Under the pieces are notes generated by a model, which ran no database searches, was not told where the DNA came from, and worked only from the letters and a program-made list of their open reading frames with translations. A program made the position numbers and the translations under genes. 64,000 nucleotides of DNA from Amia ocellicauda (Eukaryota; Chordata; Actinopteri; Amiiformes; Amiidae), in assembly GCF_036373705.1 (NCBI RefSeq), contig NC_089850.1:44814048-44878047 (forward strand), in the 5' to 3' direction. Below, one piece after another: positions 11,763-26,700 of the stretch (position 1 is the first letter of the stretch; each line of letters begins with the position of its first letter).

Positions 11763-14700
11763 TATTTCTTGGCAGACGCCATAATACAAAACATAATACA
11801 ATGTACAAATACCAATTTACACAAGTGAATAACAATAAATGAGGTCTTAATAACTAAGTGATCCAAGGATCCTATCCAGTCTATTTTTGAATATTCCCAA
11901 AATGTTGGCTTCAACCACATCGCTGGGGAGTTTGTTCCAGATTCTGCGTAGAAGTGTCTCCTATTTTCCGTTTTGAATGCCTTGAAGCCCAATTTCCATC
12001 TGTGTCCCCGGGTGCGTGTGTCCCTGCTGATCTGGAAAAGCTCCTCTGGTTTGATGTGGTCGATGCCTTTCATGATTTTGAAGATTTGGATCAAGTCCCC
12101 ACCCTGTTCCAGGGTGAAAAGCTTCAGTTCCTCAGTCTCTCAGTAGGACTTTCCCTTCAGACCTGGAATAAGTCTGGTTGCTCTCCTCTGAACTGCCTCT
12201 AGAGCAGCGATATCTTTCTTGAAGTGCGGAGCCCAGAACTGTCCACAGTATCCAGATGAGCTCTAACTAGTGCATTGTACAGTCTGAACATCACTGCCCT
12301 TGTTCTCAATTCTACACTTTTGACAATATACCCTAACATCCTGTTTGCCTTTTTATTGCTTCCCCACTTTGTTTTGATTGGAAAGGTGATGATTTCACAT
12401 AAACTCATAAGTCTTTCTCATGCGTTACATCATCCAGTTCAATTCCTCCCATAGTGTAATTATAGTGGACATTTTTGTTACCTGCATGTAATACCTTGCA
12501 CTTGTCCACATTGAATTTCACTGCCAGGTGTTGGCCCACAACTGAATATTATCTAAGTCCCTTTGAATAACCTGAGCTGCCAAGATTTTCATTTGTTTAG
12601 TTTTATTATTGTATATTATTTTCTTTATTATTTAAACAGTGTAGTTTCAAATCATCAAGGGTGTGGAATAGGGCCAAAGCGAAGTAAGCATGTACGGCTT
12701 TTCATATCTGAATTGATTAAACACTCTCTTGACTAAAGCATCTTTGACTGGTCAGCTGGACATGGTACAGAGTGAGAGCTCTGGGTGCATAGGGTCAAAA
12801 GACCAAGAAAGGCCTCCGCCCCCCTGGAAACTTGACAATATCAGTATATCTTTCACCAGGGAGTTTCCCACCTGAAAAGAGCAGCTGTGGTAAAGAGCCT
12901 GCCTGATTGGTGTAAGTAAATATGAATTGAAACTCTTCAGAAAAGCTTGTGCAATCAAGGTTCCTTAAAGCATTTATGATCATAAGATGTTTAATGGTTA
13001 ATTCCAAGAATAATGCTTCCATTGGGTAGCTGCCTAGTTGCAAATTGTAAGTAGTCAATAACAGAATACAATGTGTTTCAAGTGTCCCCTCATAGCAAGA
13101 GTGGTCCCAGGCACAAATCCATCCCATGCACATATACTGATCGCAAAGTAAGCTCTGCAGTGTTAACATAGTTGGACCTTTCAAGGAAGGATTTGTGTTG
13201 TTTTTATTCCTACATTTTGTAGAAAAGAAAGAGAATGGTATTTTAAGCAGCAAATTAGACATTCTACTGTAAGTACCTGTATTTTGTGTACTTTCGCAAT
13301 TGCTTACTGTTTTAGGACACTGTCAAACAAATCCTGCACGGCTTTGTCCCTAACCTGAAACCTCCTGTTTGTATCTTTTTAACAGTCCACCATTCTATTG
13401 CTTTTCTGTGTTCTGTTGCTAACATTTGGAAAAAACATTGTAAGCTTCATGACAATTGAAAAGGACAGAACAAAACAAGCATTTACCACACATTTCCTGA
13501 AAAGAAATCAGCGAAGAAAGTGTGAAAGTTTCCTGATTAAATGCACTACTTAAGTCAATTTAGAAATGTAATGACATGGTTTTTGATTAAATCTGAATTT
13601 GTTGACATAAATAATCAGAAAACTATAATAATCATCACCTTCCAATTGCAAATTCTTATATTTTAGTGTGGCTGTTTGTTTGACAGAGGACTCTTCCTTT
13701 TACCCAGTACAACACACTTCATAAATCAGATGAGGGGGCGAAAGGAAAGCCTGAGGTATTCCACTCCTGAACAACAAGAGTCCCCTAGACTGCTGTTTAC
13801 CTTGATGGTGCATCGTGTCTTCATAATTTAAAACCAAATCTATTTCCCTATATATAATCCCTGACCAGTATCTGAGATGTAATATGTGACATTTCAAATT
13901 TTTAGCGGTTTATTTCGTATTTCTCCTTGAGCTGCTGGAGTCTTGTGATATGTTCAAGGGGATTTCAGTTTCACTTGTGCAATTTAATTCTGTTCCCTTT
14001 TCTTCTAAATTACCCCAGTAAGATGTTATGGTACTGACAATAATATGAAAGCTCAGCTACCTGGAACCCAAGGACATTAATCTTTAAAGGTCCAAAATAA
14101 ATTAAAAATAATCAATGGGAGAGCCAACAGCAGCAGACTTCAATAGAAATTTGCGATAAAGCCTATTCAAACATGATACAGAGCATATAATGACTGTGTT
14201 GTTAAAGGCTAAACAGAAACCTTTACACACTATTCATTAACATGGCATAGGGCTACATTCATAACATGCTCACCTAAAAGAAACAACACAGAGTGTGATT
14301 GGCCAGGCAACGACAAAAGAAGTCCTTGGGTCAATATTGATCGCGTCAATCTCATCTTCACAGGAGGCCAGCAGCAACTCGTTTAAATTCACCTTGTGCT
14401 TCAGACGGTAGCTGGTATTGGACCTAGAGGGAGATAAAACAGAAGGCACCATTTGACCCTTTTCCATAGGGAAAATACCAATACTAACCAGCTGTGTGAT
14501 TTCTTGTGCCTTTAAAGAAACGGGCAACGTTGAGGACCGTAGACGCAGTGGTCGGCCAAGGAAACTTACTGCAGCAGATGAAAGACACATCATGCTTACT
14601 TCCCTTCGCTATTGGAAGATGTCCAGCAGTGCCATCAGCTCAGAATTGGCAGAAAACAGTGGGACCCTGGTACACCCATCTACTGTCTGGAGAAGTCTGG

Positions 14701-17700
14701 TCAGAAGTGTCCTTCATGGAAGAAGCCATACCTCCAACGTGGCAACAAGGCCAGGAGACTCAACTATGCACGTAAACACAGGAACTGAGGTGCAGAAAAA
14801 TGGGAGCAGGTGCTCTGGTCTGATGAGTTAAAATGTGAAATATTTGGCTTTAGCAGAAGGCAGTTTATTTGCCGAAGGGCTGGAGAGCGGTACACGAATG
14901 AGTGTCTGCAGGCAACAGTGAGGCATGGTGGAGGTTCCTTGCAAGTTTGGGGCTGCATTTCTGCAAATGGAGTTGGGGAATTGGTCACAATTAATGGTCT
15001 CCTCAATGCTGAGAAGTACAGGTAGATACTTATCCATCATGCAATACCATCAGGGAGGCATCTGATTGGCCCCAAATGTATTCCGCAGCATGACAACAAC
15101 CCCAAACATACAGCAACAGTCATTAAGAACTATCTTCAGCATAAAGAAGAACAAGGAGTCCTGGAAGTGATGGTGTGGCCCCCACAGAGCCCTGATCTCA
15201 ACATCATCGAGTCTGTCTGGGATTACATGAAGAGAGAGAAGCTACTGAGGCTGCCTAAATCCACAGAAGAACTGTGGTTAGTTCTCCAAGATGTTTGGGC
15301 CAACCTACCTGCCGAGTTCCTTCAAAACTGTGTGCAAGTGTACCTAGAAGAATTGATGCTGCTTTGAAGGCAAAGGGTGGTCACAACAAATATGGATTTG
15401 ATGTAGATTTTTCTTCTGTTCACTCACTTTGCATTTAGTTCATTAATAAATATAATCTATTAATGTCTATTTTTGAAAGCATTCTTACTTAACAGCATTT
15501 TTTCACACCTGCCTAAAACATTTGCACAGTACTGTATATATAATGTGTGTGCACTATATTTAAGACCTAAACAAAATCCAAACATTGACCTACCCAAGAA
15601 ATTCAATGTACTAACCTGTACCCTGTTGTGACTTGTGACAATACATTACACCATGACAGGGTAACAGGTTTGTTACCGGGGGCTTTACAAAATAATATTC
15701 GGAGAAAGCATTTTTCTTTTCTGTTTTGCAGAGCATCCATTTTTCTCTTAAATGACAGTCATCTCATCACCTAAATGAGATTAAGTGCCAGGAAAGTTTC
15801 CACTGCAAGCCTTCTCTCAATGTCAATATTTTAGCAAAAGCAGACCGAAAGAGGTAAGAGTTGTACTTTCCTCAATAGAAATTAGTGAACTAAATCAAGC
15901 ATCCCATGACTAATAGTGTTTTGTATTTTTTCAAAGGCCAGCCTACAAGTGACAATCAATGTAGGAGGCAAAGCCAAATGTCAGCAGAGTGCACGACACT
16001 GGCTAGGAGAACTGGAAGTGATGTTTTCAAGGAAGATGTGTAACCTACCAAAACAAAACAGTTCAGTCCCATGTGCCAGAATATCATTTGAAGGAGAAGG
16101 ACACACTGAGGGGTGAGTGGAGACACTAACAACAGGGCTACAGTATACGATCATCAGATTGTTAGATGTTGTTTCAATTCACTGCATTTTCTTCACAATC
16201 TTTCTTCTTTAGAAAAATATGAATACTGGCCACTATGTCCATCATACAATGCCTAACATTGCCACATACAGCATGGTAAGTCCTGTGAACCAATTAACCC
16301 ATATTGAGGGTGGTGATAGATTAGTAAATATATATATTGATGTTCAATAAGGATCTACTTACAGGAAGACCATGTCTCGGCTAACTTGTGTACTGACACA
16401 ATATTTTATGTCTATATATTGGAAAGAAATTGGTTCATATTTAGAAGGAAGCTAGCTAATGTCATGTTCTAATAATGTTTTATCAGCATTGTATAGTTGA
16501 TGCAAACAGAAGTGTACAGTCTTATTTGTTTCAGCTGCTTTTCTTTCTTTAAGTGAAAAGATATACATGAGCTTGTCTTTCAATCCCTTGGTTTGGTTGA
16601 ACTGGTTCAACAGAATTGCTGTATTATTCAGAGCAGTGAAGCCGACACAATGAAAGAATGAGGGGTACAAAAATCCCCGATTCTCCATCAACTGAAATAT
16701 AAGTCATTGTGAGACTTCTTGTGAAAACAAAATAACTTAATCATTCTGACTTCTTTGGAGACTAATATAGTGACAAGATTTGCATACACTCCAGCACTAG
16801 GAAGTTACCAGCTGTCTTGTTATATCTCTCTTAGGGTAAAACATTTTCTTTCTTTTTCATTCTGGGCCCATAAAGCAGAAAAATAAAGCTTTGTGTGTTT
16901 ATTGCTCACACTTCTCCACCCACTGAGACTCCCACAGTCCTTGACAGGGAGACGGAGTGAAAAGCAGGTCAGGTCTTGTCAATGCCGCTGTCACTCTTTG
17001 ATCTTTTCAGACTGTACTAATGACAACAGATTAACATACAGAAGGAAATTCCACTGCCTGGCTCTATGGTCAACAGAAGCATTTGGTGTAGGAAGCCAAC
17101 TTAGTCATTCTTCTTCCACAGTTGTTAGTGCTGCACAGATTTGCTTGCTGCTCTTCTTGTCTATGTTGTCCAGCCTGCTATTTGTCACTCTGTTTTCTGT
17201 ACCAAAACACGTAGCAGGAAAGCATATCAACTCAAACGAATCCCTTTCTAGCTGCATTTACTAATTAACTTCAGCTGAAAAATGTTAACTTCAAAACCTG
17301 CCATTTTAATCGATTTAGTTTCCAAAACAGACACCAGATTTGGAATAACGAAAAATCCCCACAGTTTCTCTCTTCATTTGGTGGCAGATTATGTGCTTCC
17401 TGTTTGTAAAAATAATAATTTGTTTTTGACAAGAGTTTACACCTTATCTTAGCAGGCACTAATTCTAGTACCAATCCCCAGGTTGTTTTGGTTAATTCAG
17501 AATTTTTAAAAATTCCACTCTAACCAGCTTCACTAATATTGCCGTAGAACTGTTATAAACAATAGAAATCCCCAGTATGTAAAACAAACGTGATGCAATA
17601 TGTTTTTACTCAACTGCTAAAATTGTTTTGGGAGGAATTCCCCCTTTCTATTAACCGAATAGAATTTATTGATTTGGAAATATATGGAGAGGTGTTATTG

Positions 17701-20700
17701 TACCAAATACACAAGAGTAAAACTTTTTAAAAATAGCCACAATGTGTGTTCTATATATAAACAGAAAATTAAATCCACCTTGTATTACTCAGAAAAGGAC
17801 ACAACTGGCTTGTTAAAGTCAGACTTTAAGTGGTAAATGTAAATGGTTAAGGCTGAATGAGAACAGTGTTGTAACAGCAAGCCCACCATTTCTGTCCAGG
17901 TGGGCTTGCTGTATTTTTTAGGGATAGTGTTGCTTATAGTGTAAACTTCAAAGCATACATTGTAGATAAGTGGAAGAATGCTGTCCTTCATGTCAAAGTG
18001 ACTATAATATGCATGTTGCTGTGTTTGAGCAGACTGTTTTGTTTTGTCTTCGTCTGTGATATAGATATGGTTCCCATCTATGTACACAATTTAAGGACTC
18101 AACGCACACAGTGTAAGCTGCTTCTGAACATAGAAATGTAATGTTGGGGGAAAAAGATATATAGAAAACAGATTACATTCTTACTTTAGCTTGGCAATGA
18201 CCAGCACGTCACTGAACAGGAACAGGTGTCTGTCTTTTGTCAGCATGCCTTCAGTCACCTGCACACACTCGTCAAGAATCAGCTCGGCATTTTCACTGGT
18301 AAGGCCCAACACAAAGGGACACTGGTCCACCGATACAGGGCAGGGCGTATTTTCCCTGGGAGACACAGAGCACACAAGACGTCACCCAGCATGTTCTCAA
18401 ATACTAAATCAACCAAACGCAGTGCTGCTTTTCACACCGTGCTTCGCCTGTATTTTTAATTTCTGGTCTGGATATAGAAACAATGTACAGATACTGCTGT
18501 ACTAACAAGTATTGTAAGGGAATGAAGACACAACATGAACTCTGCACGTACAATACATATTTAAAAAAGAATAACTTTACAGTGTGTTTAAATGAGCTAT
18601 CAGGACAGTTTCATTATCTCTAGCGAGTGGGTAAGGCTTGACCACAAATAAACTCAAACCACAGTTCTCAATTGATCCACGGCTTCTTTACAGGCTGGTT
18701 TTTCCCCTTTAAATATACAACTCCCACTCCAGTTCACCTTTCAGTGTCTGAAACATTTCATTTTTGAGAAATCTGACAAGGTTACCATATTCACTAACAG
18801 TTAGAAGATTGAAGCTCCTCTGACGTGGTCTGAACTCAAATATGCTATCCATTGTTACTAGTCAATCATCAATTGACTTGATTTAAATGATTTAATTGAC
18901 ATTTAGTCTGTTTATTTCTTTAGACAAATGTAAATTAAAATAAAAGGTAATTTAAAGCATTTATTTAAAAAGTTGCCAGAAGACAATTGATATAGAAAAC
19001 CTTCTCTTTTCCCTTTTGTAGTTCTGATATACAACTTTACTCAAATACATCTTCAGGACTTTCTATTGAACCTGCTCTAATTTGAGTAAAATAAATTTTA
19101 AGATACATCTACATCTGGATATATACAAATCAGTAAGACTAGACTATGATTTTGCTAGCCTGCTCTTACATTATTTTAATTACTGATACACATACAGACT
19201 ATATATACAGCTGGATTTCAGCCAAAAGGATTTACAGCTGGTTTTGCAGACCTATGTTAGCAGTAGTTATTGAATACTCCTACTAAATAACATTGGCTGA
19301 TCCAAGACAAAGGATGATCTGGGTCTGCGAATCCAGTCTTTAGTATTTAGCTCAACTACTCCACATTAACAGAACAACTCCATGAACAATGGCAACTAGT
19401 GAGGCTATACTCTAAAATAGTATAAATATAAAGATAAACAGTGGTTATCTGTTTCTGCAGGAACTAGAACAAGACTGAAAGTGTAAATGGTGTCGCCCTT
19501 ATCTACCCACAAATGACCTATTTTGAAAATAACAACTGTTACCAATTTGCATATATATAATCTGCCTATGGGCAGATGGCATTTGGACATTTGATTTAAA
19601 CAAATTAAAAAGTGTTAGCAGCCATGATAGCATAAAGATCAGAACTTTACAAACCAAGATGATACATAACATACAGTTTAATGATATGCCTACTCATTTT
19701 AAAGTTCTTTCCAGTCAATGCAAATATATGCATAAACAACTTCCTGTTTATGTTGGTATGACCCCAAAAATATATAGAATTTACTTTGTCTATTTTAAGA
19801 TACCTCAAACTAATTTTAAGGTATCTTTAATAAGGAGATATTTGTATATACTTGTAACATATACAACATTCATGCTATCTGAAAATAAACAGGATGCCAT
19901 GTCTTTTGTGTTTGGCCGATGATAAGAGTTTCCTACTCCTTTCAGATTCACCTTGTCAAAAACAAATCTCAAGGTAGAATGAAAAGAGTGTTGCATAAGT
20001 TTGCTCGATTCCCCTTCTAGGTGTTGGCAACACCAAAATAAATGGGACCTGTCTCTGGAAAGATGCAGGATGGACACTAACCACTGGACACTGGCAATAT
20101 AAACCTCTCTCATGAAGCCTTGCTGTATCTGTGTGTAACTCCAATGTGAGTAAGCCAGCGGTAATGACTCTACAGCTGTTGGCTGTTTGTTGCAGGATAG
20201 TTAAGCCAGGAAAGCTGGAAGTCAGAGGGAGATCGGGGTCTTCCTCCTCCTGAACCTCAGTCTTGACAGTTATTACAGTGAATGTCTACTGGATAATCTG
20301 ACAGTGAAATAAGGAAAGTAGATTATTAGAGGGGGTTTTGTAGTATGTATAATGAATGTGTTTCCAAACTGCAAGACACAGAGGTCATTTGTTAATTTTC
20401 ATGTGAGATTTCAAATCAATCAGTCGTTATGTGATATAGCACCTTTCACAGTGAGTTGCCACAGGGTGCTTTCATCAATTGACAAACCAGGACAATTAAA
20501 ATACAGCCATTGTGCGCAGAAGAGTCTATATATACCCATCAGGTGAACACAAAGATTACAATGAACATGTGTTGCTTACAATCAAGCATTAACTTGGATG
20601 TTATTCACGTATAATGTTTGTGTTTGTTTTTGTTTTTATGTTATTGTGGTTTAATAGTTGGTGCTAACAAAAACTTTTGGACAGCAGTTCATATCAAAAT

Positions 20701-23700
20701 ATACTGAAAAGCAATTGTAGATATATCTCTAACTGACTCTTAGTTTAATTAAGGAGTGATGGGTAATACAATTACTTATGATAAATAACTTGGCATTTGC
20801 AAGCTGAATTCTGCGTGTGCGTTTGCATGGGAGGAGTATGTATGAATATTTCTGTGTGGGGAAATGTGTTAGGTGGTATACTGACGTTTCTACAGACCAC
20901 CTCCAGCTTGTCTACAGCGTAGGGGAGGAGGGGACTGATCTGCTGTAATGAACATGTTCATGTCAACAGATTAAAAGTGGATGGAAACCAAGTACACGGC
21001 ATTATTCAAAAGGTGCACTATACTGGGAATCTAATCTGTAAACTGCCGTCACTGCTATTTTACACAATTAAGCAATTATAACATAAGGATACATTTGTTA
21101 AATTACAAAATGTAGCAAGCATTACCTTCTGTGGGTCGGAGGTTTAACCATCCCATAATGGGTCCATTAGACCCGTTTCACACACAACACGGTGCTATAT
21201 CTGACAGTGTCATTGAGCCAACAGTACAGAGAGACAAAATCAAAGCAAAGTTGTTTTTCCTTCTCTTCTTAAAATAACTGTTATATTCCTTTCTACTTTG
21301 AGTGGTTTATACCACACAGGCAACACATTTGTTTATCACTGGATCTGACAGCTCACCAAAATAGCAACATATTTGATTAACATTACTGATAAATATCTGT
21401 ATTGTGTACTTCATTTGCTGAAATTACAGACATGAAAAAGGCGCTTTCTTGATCACTGCAGACAGTTTGATGAGTCCATCTTCAAAACTGGGAAGAGGGC
21501 CATGGCAGATGGAAGAAAATTGCTAATGTAGAGAATATAACTGAACTCCCTATTCAACCACCTCTACTAAATAAATTATGGAAATTTATAATTTAGTCCT
21601 TCAAAATTATGTCATTTTTTTTGTTTTTTTTGTACGTGTGGAAACCCTAGTGTGTTCCAAAAAAACAACCCCGGATTGCAAACACAAACTTTCCAGAACC
21701 TTCACAGCAGTGTGTAATGAACCAGGACCAGCAGTCTTGAGAGGTGTTTGCCTGAGGCTGGCTGTCAGCTGATTAGTTGTAATTTGTAGATCCTCAGCAC
21801 TAGTGGAGCTAATATTTTTTTATATAGTTTACAGGAAAAATTTGCCTCTAAATATATAAAATATATAAATTGAGCACACAGCTTTCTTCATCGTTCACCA
21901 AGCCTGAGCTCACAGTGACTCGCATTTGGTGGCAAGAAAAGTTTGTTTAAATATATTTGATTCCCTTTATTTGGTTATGGTTTATGTGCAACACTCATGG
22001 TATAGATATTGATGTCACATGCATGTTATCTGGATTCTGCACTGGAGGTGCACTGGTAGGCGGCTGAAAATCTTTCTCCATTTACTCATATGATCAATAT
22101 GATGAAAATGGTTTGGTAGATCTGATGACAACAATAGTCATGAGAAAAAATCGAAAGGAGATGCCTTTCACACAGAAATAAAGTCAGTGCAGCATCTCTT
22201 CTTATAAGAAACATAGTCCCTCTGAACTGGAGATGGTGCCGGGCATTCAGCCACGATACTCATTAGCACACCGAAAGCATGTGATACCCACAGAGTGAAG
22301 TGACAACATGATTCTTGCTTTCTGATCTTCTGGTGTGTTGCAATGGTTGCAATAGCTCTTAGTGTAAATCACATGTTTTTAAAGACTGTGGCCTGCGGGA
22401 GAAAGTTTAAAACTCAGTTCTAAGGAGGGACTGACAGTTTCTCCTAAGAGGAAAATTAGCAATTCTAGGTGTTTGATTGTGGACTAGCAGCAAACCCATA
22501 AAGCATATTTAGGGTGTACAACAGAGGTGCTGAGTGTCACCCTGTGTTTTGATGCCATATCTCTGAACAGGATGCAAACTAATGACGCAAAATCCTCACA
22601 ACTGCATGAAAAAAATGACATTTGAAAAGTATCCAACATTTGTCAAGATCTGTACACTCCAGTCACCTGCTGTAAGTACATAATCAACTGTCCCAAAGGA
22701 AGCTGACAAGACAGATGATTCTCAGAAAGGCCACATGTTGTCCTCTGTGTTAAAGAAGAATGTAAGTAATTATGTAAAAAAAGAATATTTGTAAAAGCTG
22801 ATTTCATTGGAGTAAACACTAGATTGAAAATGTTCTTCACATCAGTGATCAGGTAGACCCAGAAATACTAACGATTTTATTGATCGCAGAGCTTTAAGTG
22901 GCTTAACCTCAGCTCAGACTGCAGGAGGACCCTCGCAGTGTAAAGGTCACAGGCGTGAGTCCAGGCTTTTATGAACAACAATCACGGATGCAATCTGAGA
23001 GTTACCGTCCCAAACTGATTTGTGTATTAGTAGAGGTGTCCACAGACCCAGTTTAGCTGCAACCTGAACATCTGAAGTAGACCTTCCGTTCACATTAACA
23101 CTGTAAAAGCACATCATCAAGTGTAATCTAGAATACAACAGACTGACCCTAGCCTGCCCAAAGCCAGATTGGTAGAGCAATGTACAAACCAGTGGAAGAA
23201 TTATCCGTTCCAAATGAGGTTAGACAAGCTGTAAGTTTCTTTCTCAGATTTTGATGGTACAAAGAAAACAAAACATGTAGCTTTTTGTTAATTGAACACT
23301 GGAGAAGACACTACAAACAAACAGCCTTTGGATGCTCTCGTCTAAAGAGAAAATGAAAATACTGCTATGGTCATCGTGTCTTTTCTAAGCCTGATGATAA
23401 ATGTAGCAAGTTGTTTTATGAAAATTCCCCAGATAACAGGTGGCCCGGGTGTTGACCACAGAGTAGGAGACTTGACCTACAACAGCAACAACATCAAAAA
23501 TCACACTATTACTCAAGGTTTTGCAGCCTGATGGACAATGTTTTAAAAGAACTGAACACTGAAGATGAAGGAATGAAAGTTTACACAACAGCAGAATGAG
23601 GTCATATTAAACAGACTCCGGTAAGTAAATGTAAGTGAATATAATAACCTATTTATATGGATAGGTTTAAAGGAACAACTAAAGAAACAAAACACACAGT

Positions 23701-26700
23701 TGAATAAATGTGAAAGTCCAAAACCCCCAAGAAATCGCACTGCGCACAACACAACAGACACAGATGAAGCAGGCAAGTCTCTGCTCGAGCAAAGCTGAAG
23801 GGGAGTGCTCGTCCAGCCCACGCTCTGATTCCTGTTAGCAGACAGACACCTGCTGGACTGGCTGCTGCAAGTGCCAGTCGTGCCTCCACGCCTCCCGTCT
23901 CTCGTGTTTCTCACTTTGGTAAATAAATAAATAAATAGGCTACAGGCTTGGTATTCACTACTGAGATATGCTTAATCTTCCCTGACTTCCCTCAGGTCAG
24001 TATGAAGGAACAGAGAAAGAGCAGGATCAGTGGCAATTGCATCTTCCAAAACTGAGATTTGAATCAAGGGTTGTAATACAACAACAAACAAAACACATAC
24101 CCAAATATAAATAAAACTATTTAAAAATAAGTATTCTATAAATGTATTTGACTTGCACTGCAGTTCAGTTATGGTTATAACTTAACCAACCACTTTTTCT
24201 TAAATCCCTCACTGCCAAAACATTATTCATTAACTTCAGTCATGCATCAAGTTATTTTTCATTTATTTCACCACACAATGAGTAATGTTAATCCATACAT
24301 CAGCAGGAACACATCCAAACAAAATATTAGTAAAGTCAAAGGATGCTACGTTGCTATGTACTTAAGTAATCACTTTATTTAGCAAATTGTTGCTACAATT
24401 TGTGATGATTCAGTAGAGCACAGTGTTTTACAGTTGTTGTCTGACTGCAATACAGCTTGCTTTCCCTTAAAAAGGGAACTTAATCCATTCATGTTTTATG
24501 ACTGGGACAGCAGTTTTGTGATTTCCTTTTGATCTTTCATTTTGAATCACTCAGACAGTCTAGTGCCGAATCAGAATGCTTTATAGTTAAGTCATGAATC
24601 GATTCAATTATATAACCAAACACAGGCAGTAGGTCTTAGTCTCCTTGAGGGATTCCTGATTTTCTATAGTAATGTCCCTTTAATTGGACTGAAGACAGAT
24701 TAGCTACAATAAAAACAAAAACAAAAAACACAAAATAGTGTCAACAAAACAAAAGTGAATTGCATTGGTTCTCTAAAGATTTCAAGGGATGATACAACAG
24801 ATATTTTAACCAGAAATACTGAAATATCACAGTCTACATGTGTCTGCCCTAAAACATTTGGCGCTTAGCTCTTCCATTGAAAGCAGTGCACAATGAAAGA
24901 TGATACTGGCAGTAAAAATAAATCAATGAATAAATAAATACACCCATTTAATTGATAAATGCCATACTTTTTTTTTTCTGGCACTCAATATTAACAACAA
25001 ATCTTCTCTGAGGGAGAACCGGTTGGTCTGGGCAGTATTCTGGTAATTCAGAGTACAACTGATCCAGCACTAGCCTACCTGGGTGTTATCCATGGCTTGC
25101 TGAGCGCTCTGCCAAACACCAGAGAGGGTGCTGAGCGACGCCTGTGGGCAAGGCTCCTCAATTGCTGTGGGACACGGGAAAGAAAAAATAGGTATTCAGT
25201 TATATAAGTGGAGGTGTAGTATGACTGCAGTCTCCTGGAAATGTCATTTACCCTGTAGTGGGTAGGAATTGCCTCATTTGCCAGCAGGACCAAGGGATAT
25301 GATGGACTTCATATCCCTAGAAATAACACACCTGGGACATCAAAGGCAATCAGCCTTTGTCTCAACAGAAGCCATGAGAAAATATATGCACTCTGCGCAT
25401 CTGATGTAGCTGTCTATATATTGTGCTATCATGACTGCTAGATGCTGGTAAGCAGTGTTAGACTCATTAATGGATTGGTGGTCACATTTAGGGCTCTCAA
25501 ATCTGTCAAGTTTCACTTCACAAAGTGTGAGCTGCATGTTTGAAAATGTGGTCTTGCAATGGCTCCTTGAGACTGATATCAAAACATCATTATGACTGGT
25601 AGAACTGATCTCCATTAGTCAGGTTCATGTTACAGCAGCACACTACCAAGATAACATCGAGAGGCTTGTCATGCCCTTTGCATGTGGCGACACATCACAT
25701 TCTCAAGATGAAAATGGTCGGGGATCACTGTGTGCATGGTTGCAGACCACCCCCAGAGAACTTGCTTCAGGCAGGAATTAGGCCCTGAAGTACTGCTCAC
25801 AGAACATGCTGGAGACACCCTTTGCTGATGTCTCAATTACCCACAGATCACCTACAAGAGTCAGGTGGTTCCTAAACTCGACAGGAGACTTACACAAGAA
25901 TGTTGTATTAAATCCCCCTGAATAATTTATAAAAAAATAACCAGGAAACCTTTTGAGAGGATAAACCAAGATTTTTGCAAGAACAATTAGCATGCTGATG
26001 ATGGACAAAGAGACACATCCACGGAGGAATATTGGAGAGAGTTCCTCTAGCTGGCTGACCAAGATGATAATGAAGATAATTAATATATGTATCAAATATT
26101 GGAATACGTAGTTCTGACAAAGTGTTATACAAATTCTAGTTCGTTTTTTCATTTTATTGTGTTTTTCTAGATTTGTTGTAATAAAGATAATGAGTTGAAG
26201 GCAGTCTGCTGGCTTCTGTATAATTGATTCATAATGAAAATCCTTCTAAATGTTTTATCTTCCGAGTGATGATCAAAGAAAACATTATCAATGAGGATTC
26301 TACAGTCAGCCATCCGACTTAATTTATTTTCAGTTGCTGGGTCATGATAAGTTGCAACAGAGAAAAGAAACAGAAAAGCAAGCATGGGTTGTGAAAGTGA
26401 TACTGGGCCTTATTCCACAAAGCAGCTCCTCCTCTATTCATGGCCTCCTGGGATTTTAAATCAGAGGTTACCTATTTCAGAGTGTCAGCTCCATGCAATC
26501 AGAACTGAAGTCCTGATGCACTTTAAAATGAGTGAGTTGAAAGGTGAATATGGAGGAGTGTAAGACAAACACCCCTCACAGACAGATGGTTTGTATCATA
26601 ACACTATTATTAGCATACACCCACACATTCTCTCATCTGACACCTTTGCATCCTGAGATGATTCCAGATAACCATCTATATCGGGTCTGCAGCAGTGCTG

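Noticed and set aside
12752-13262. 155- and 68-codon minus-strand frames
   Set aside because: No recognisable domain, no needed TAGAP exon (phases already close without it) and no splice pair.
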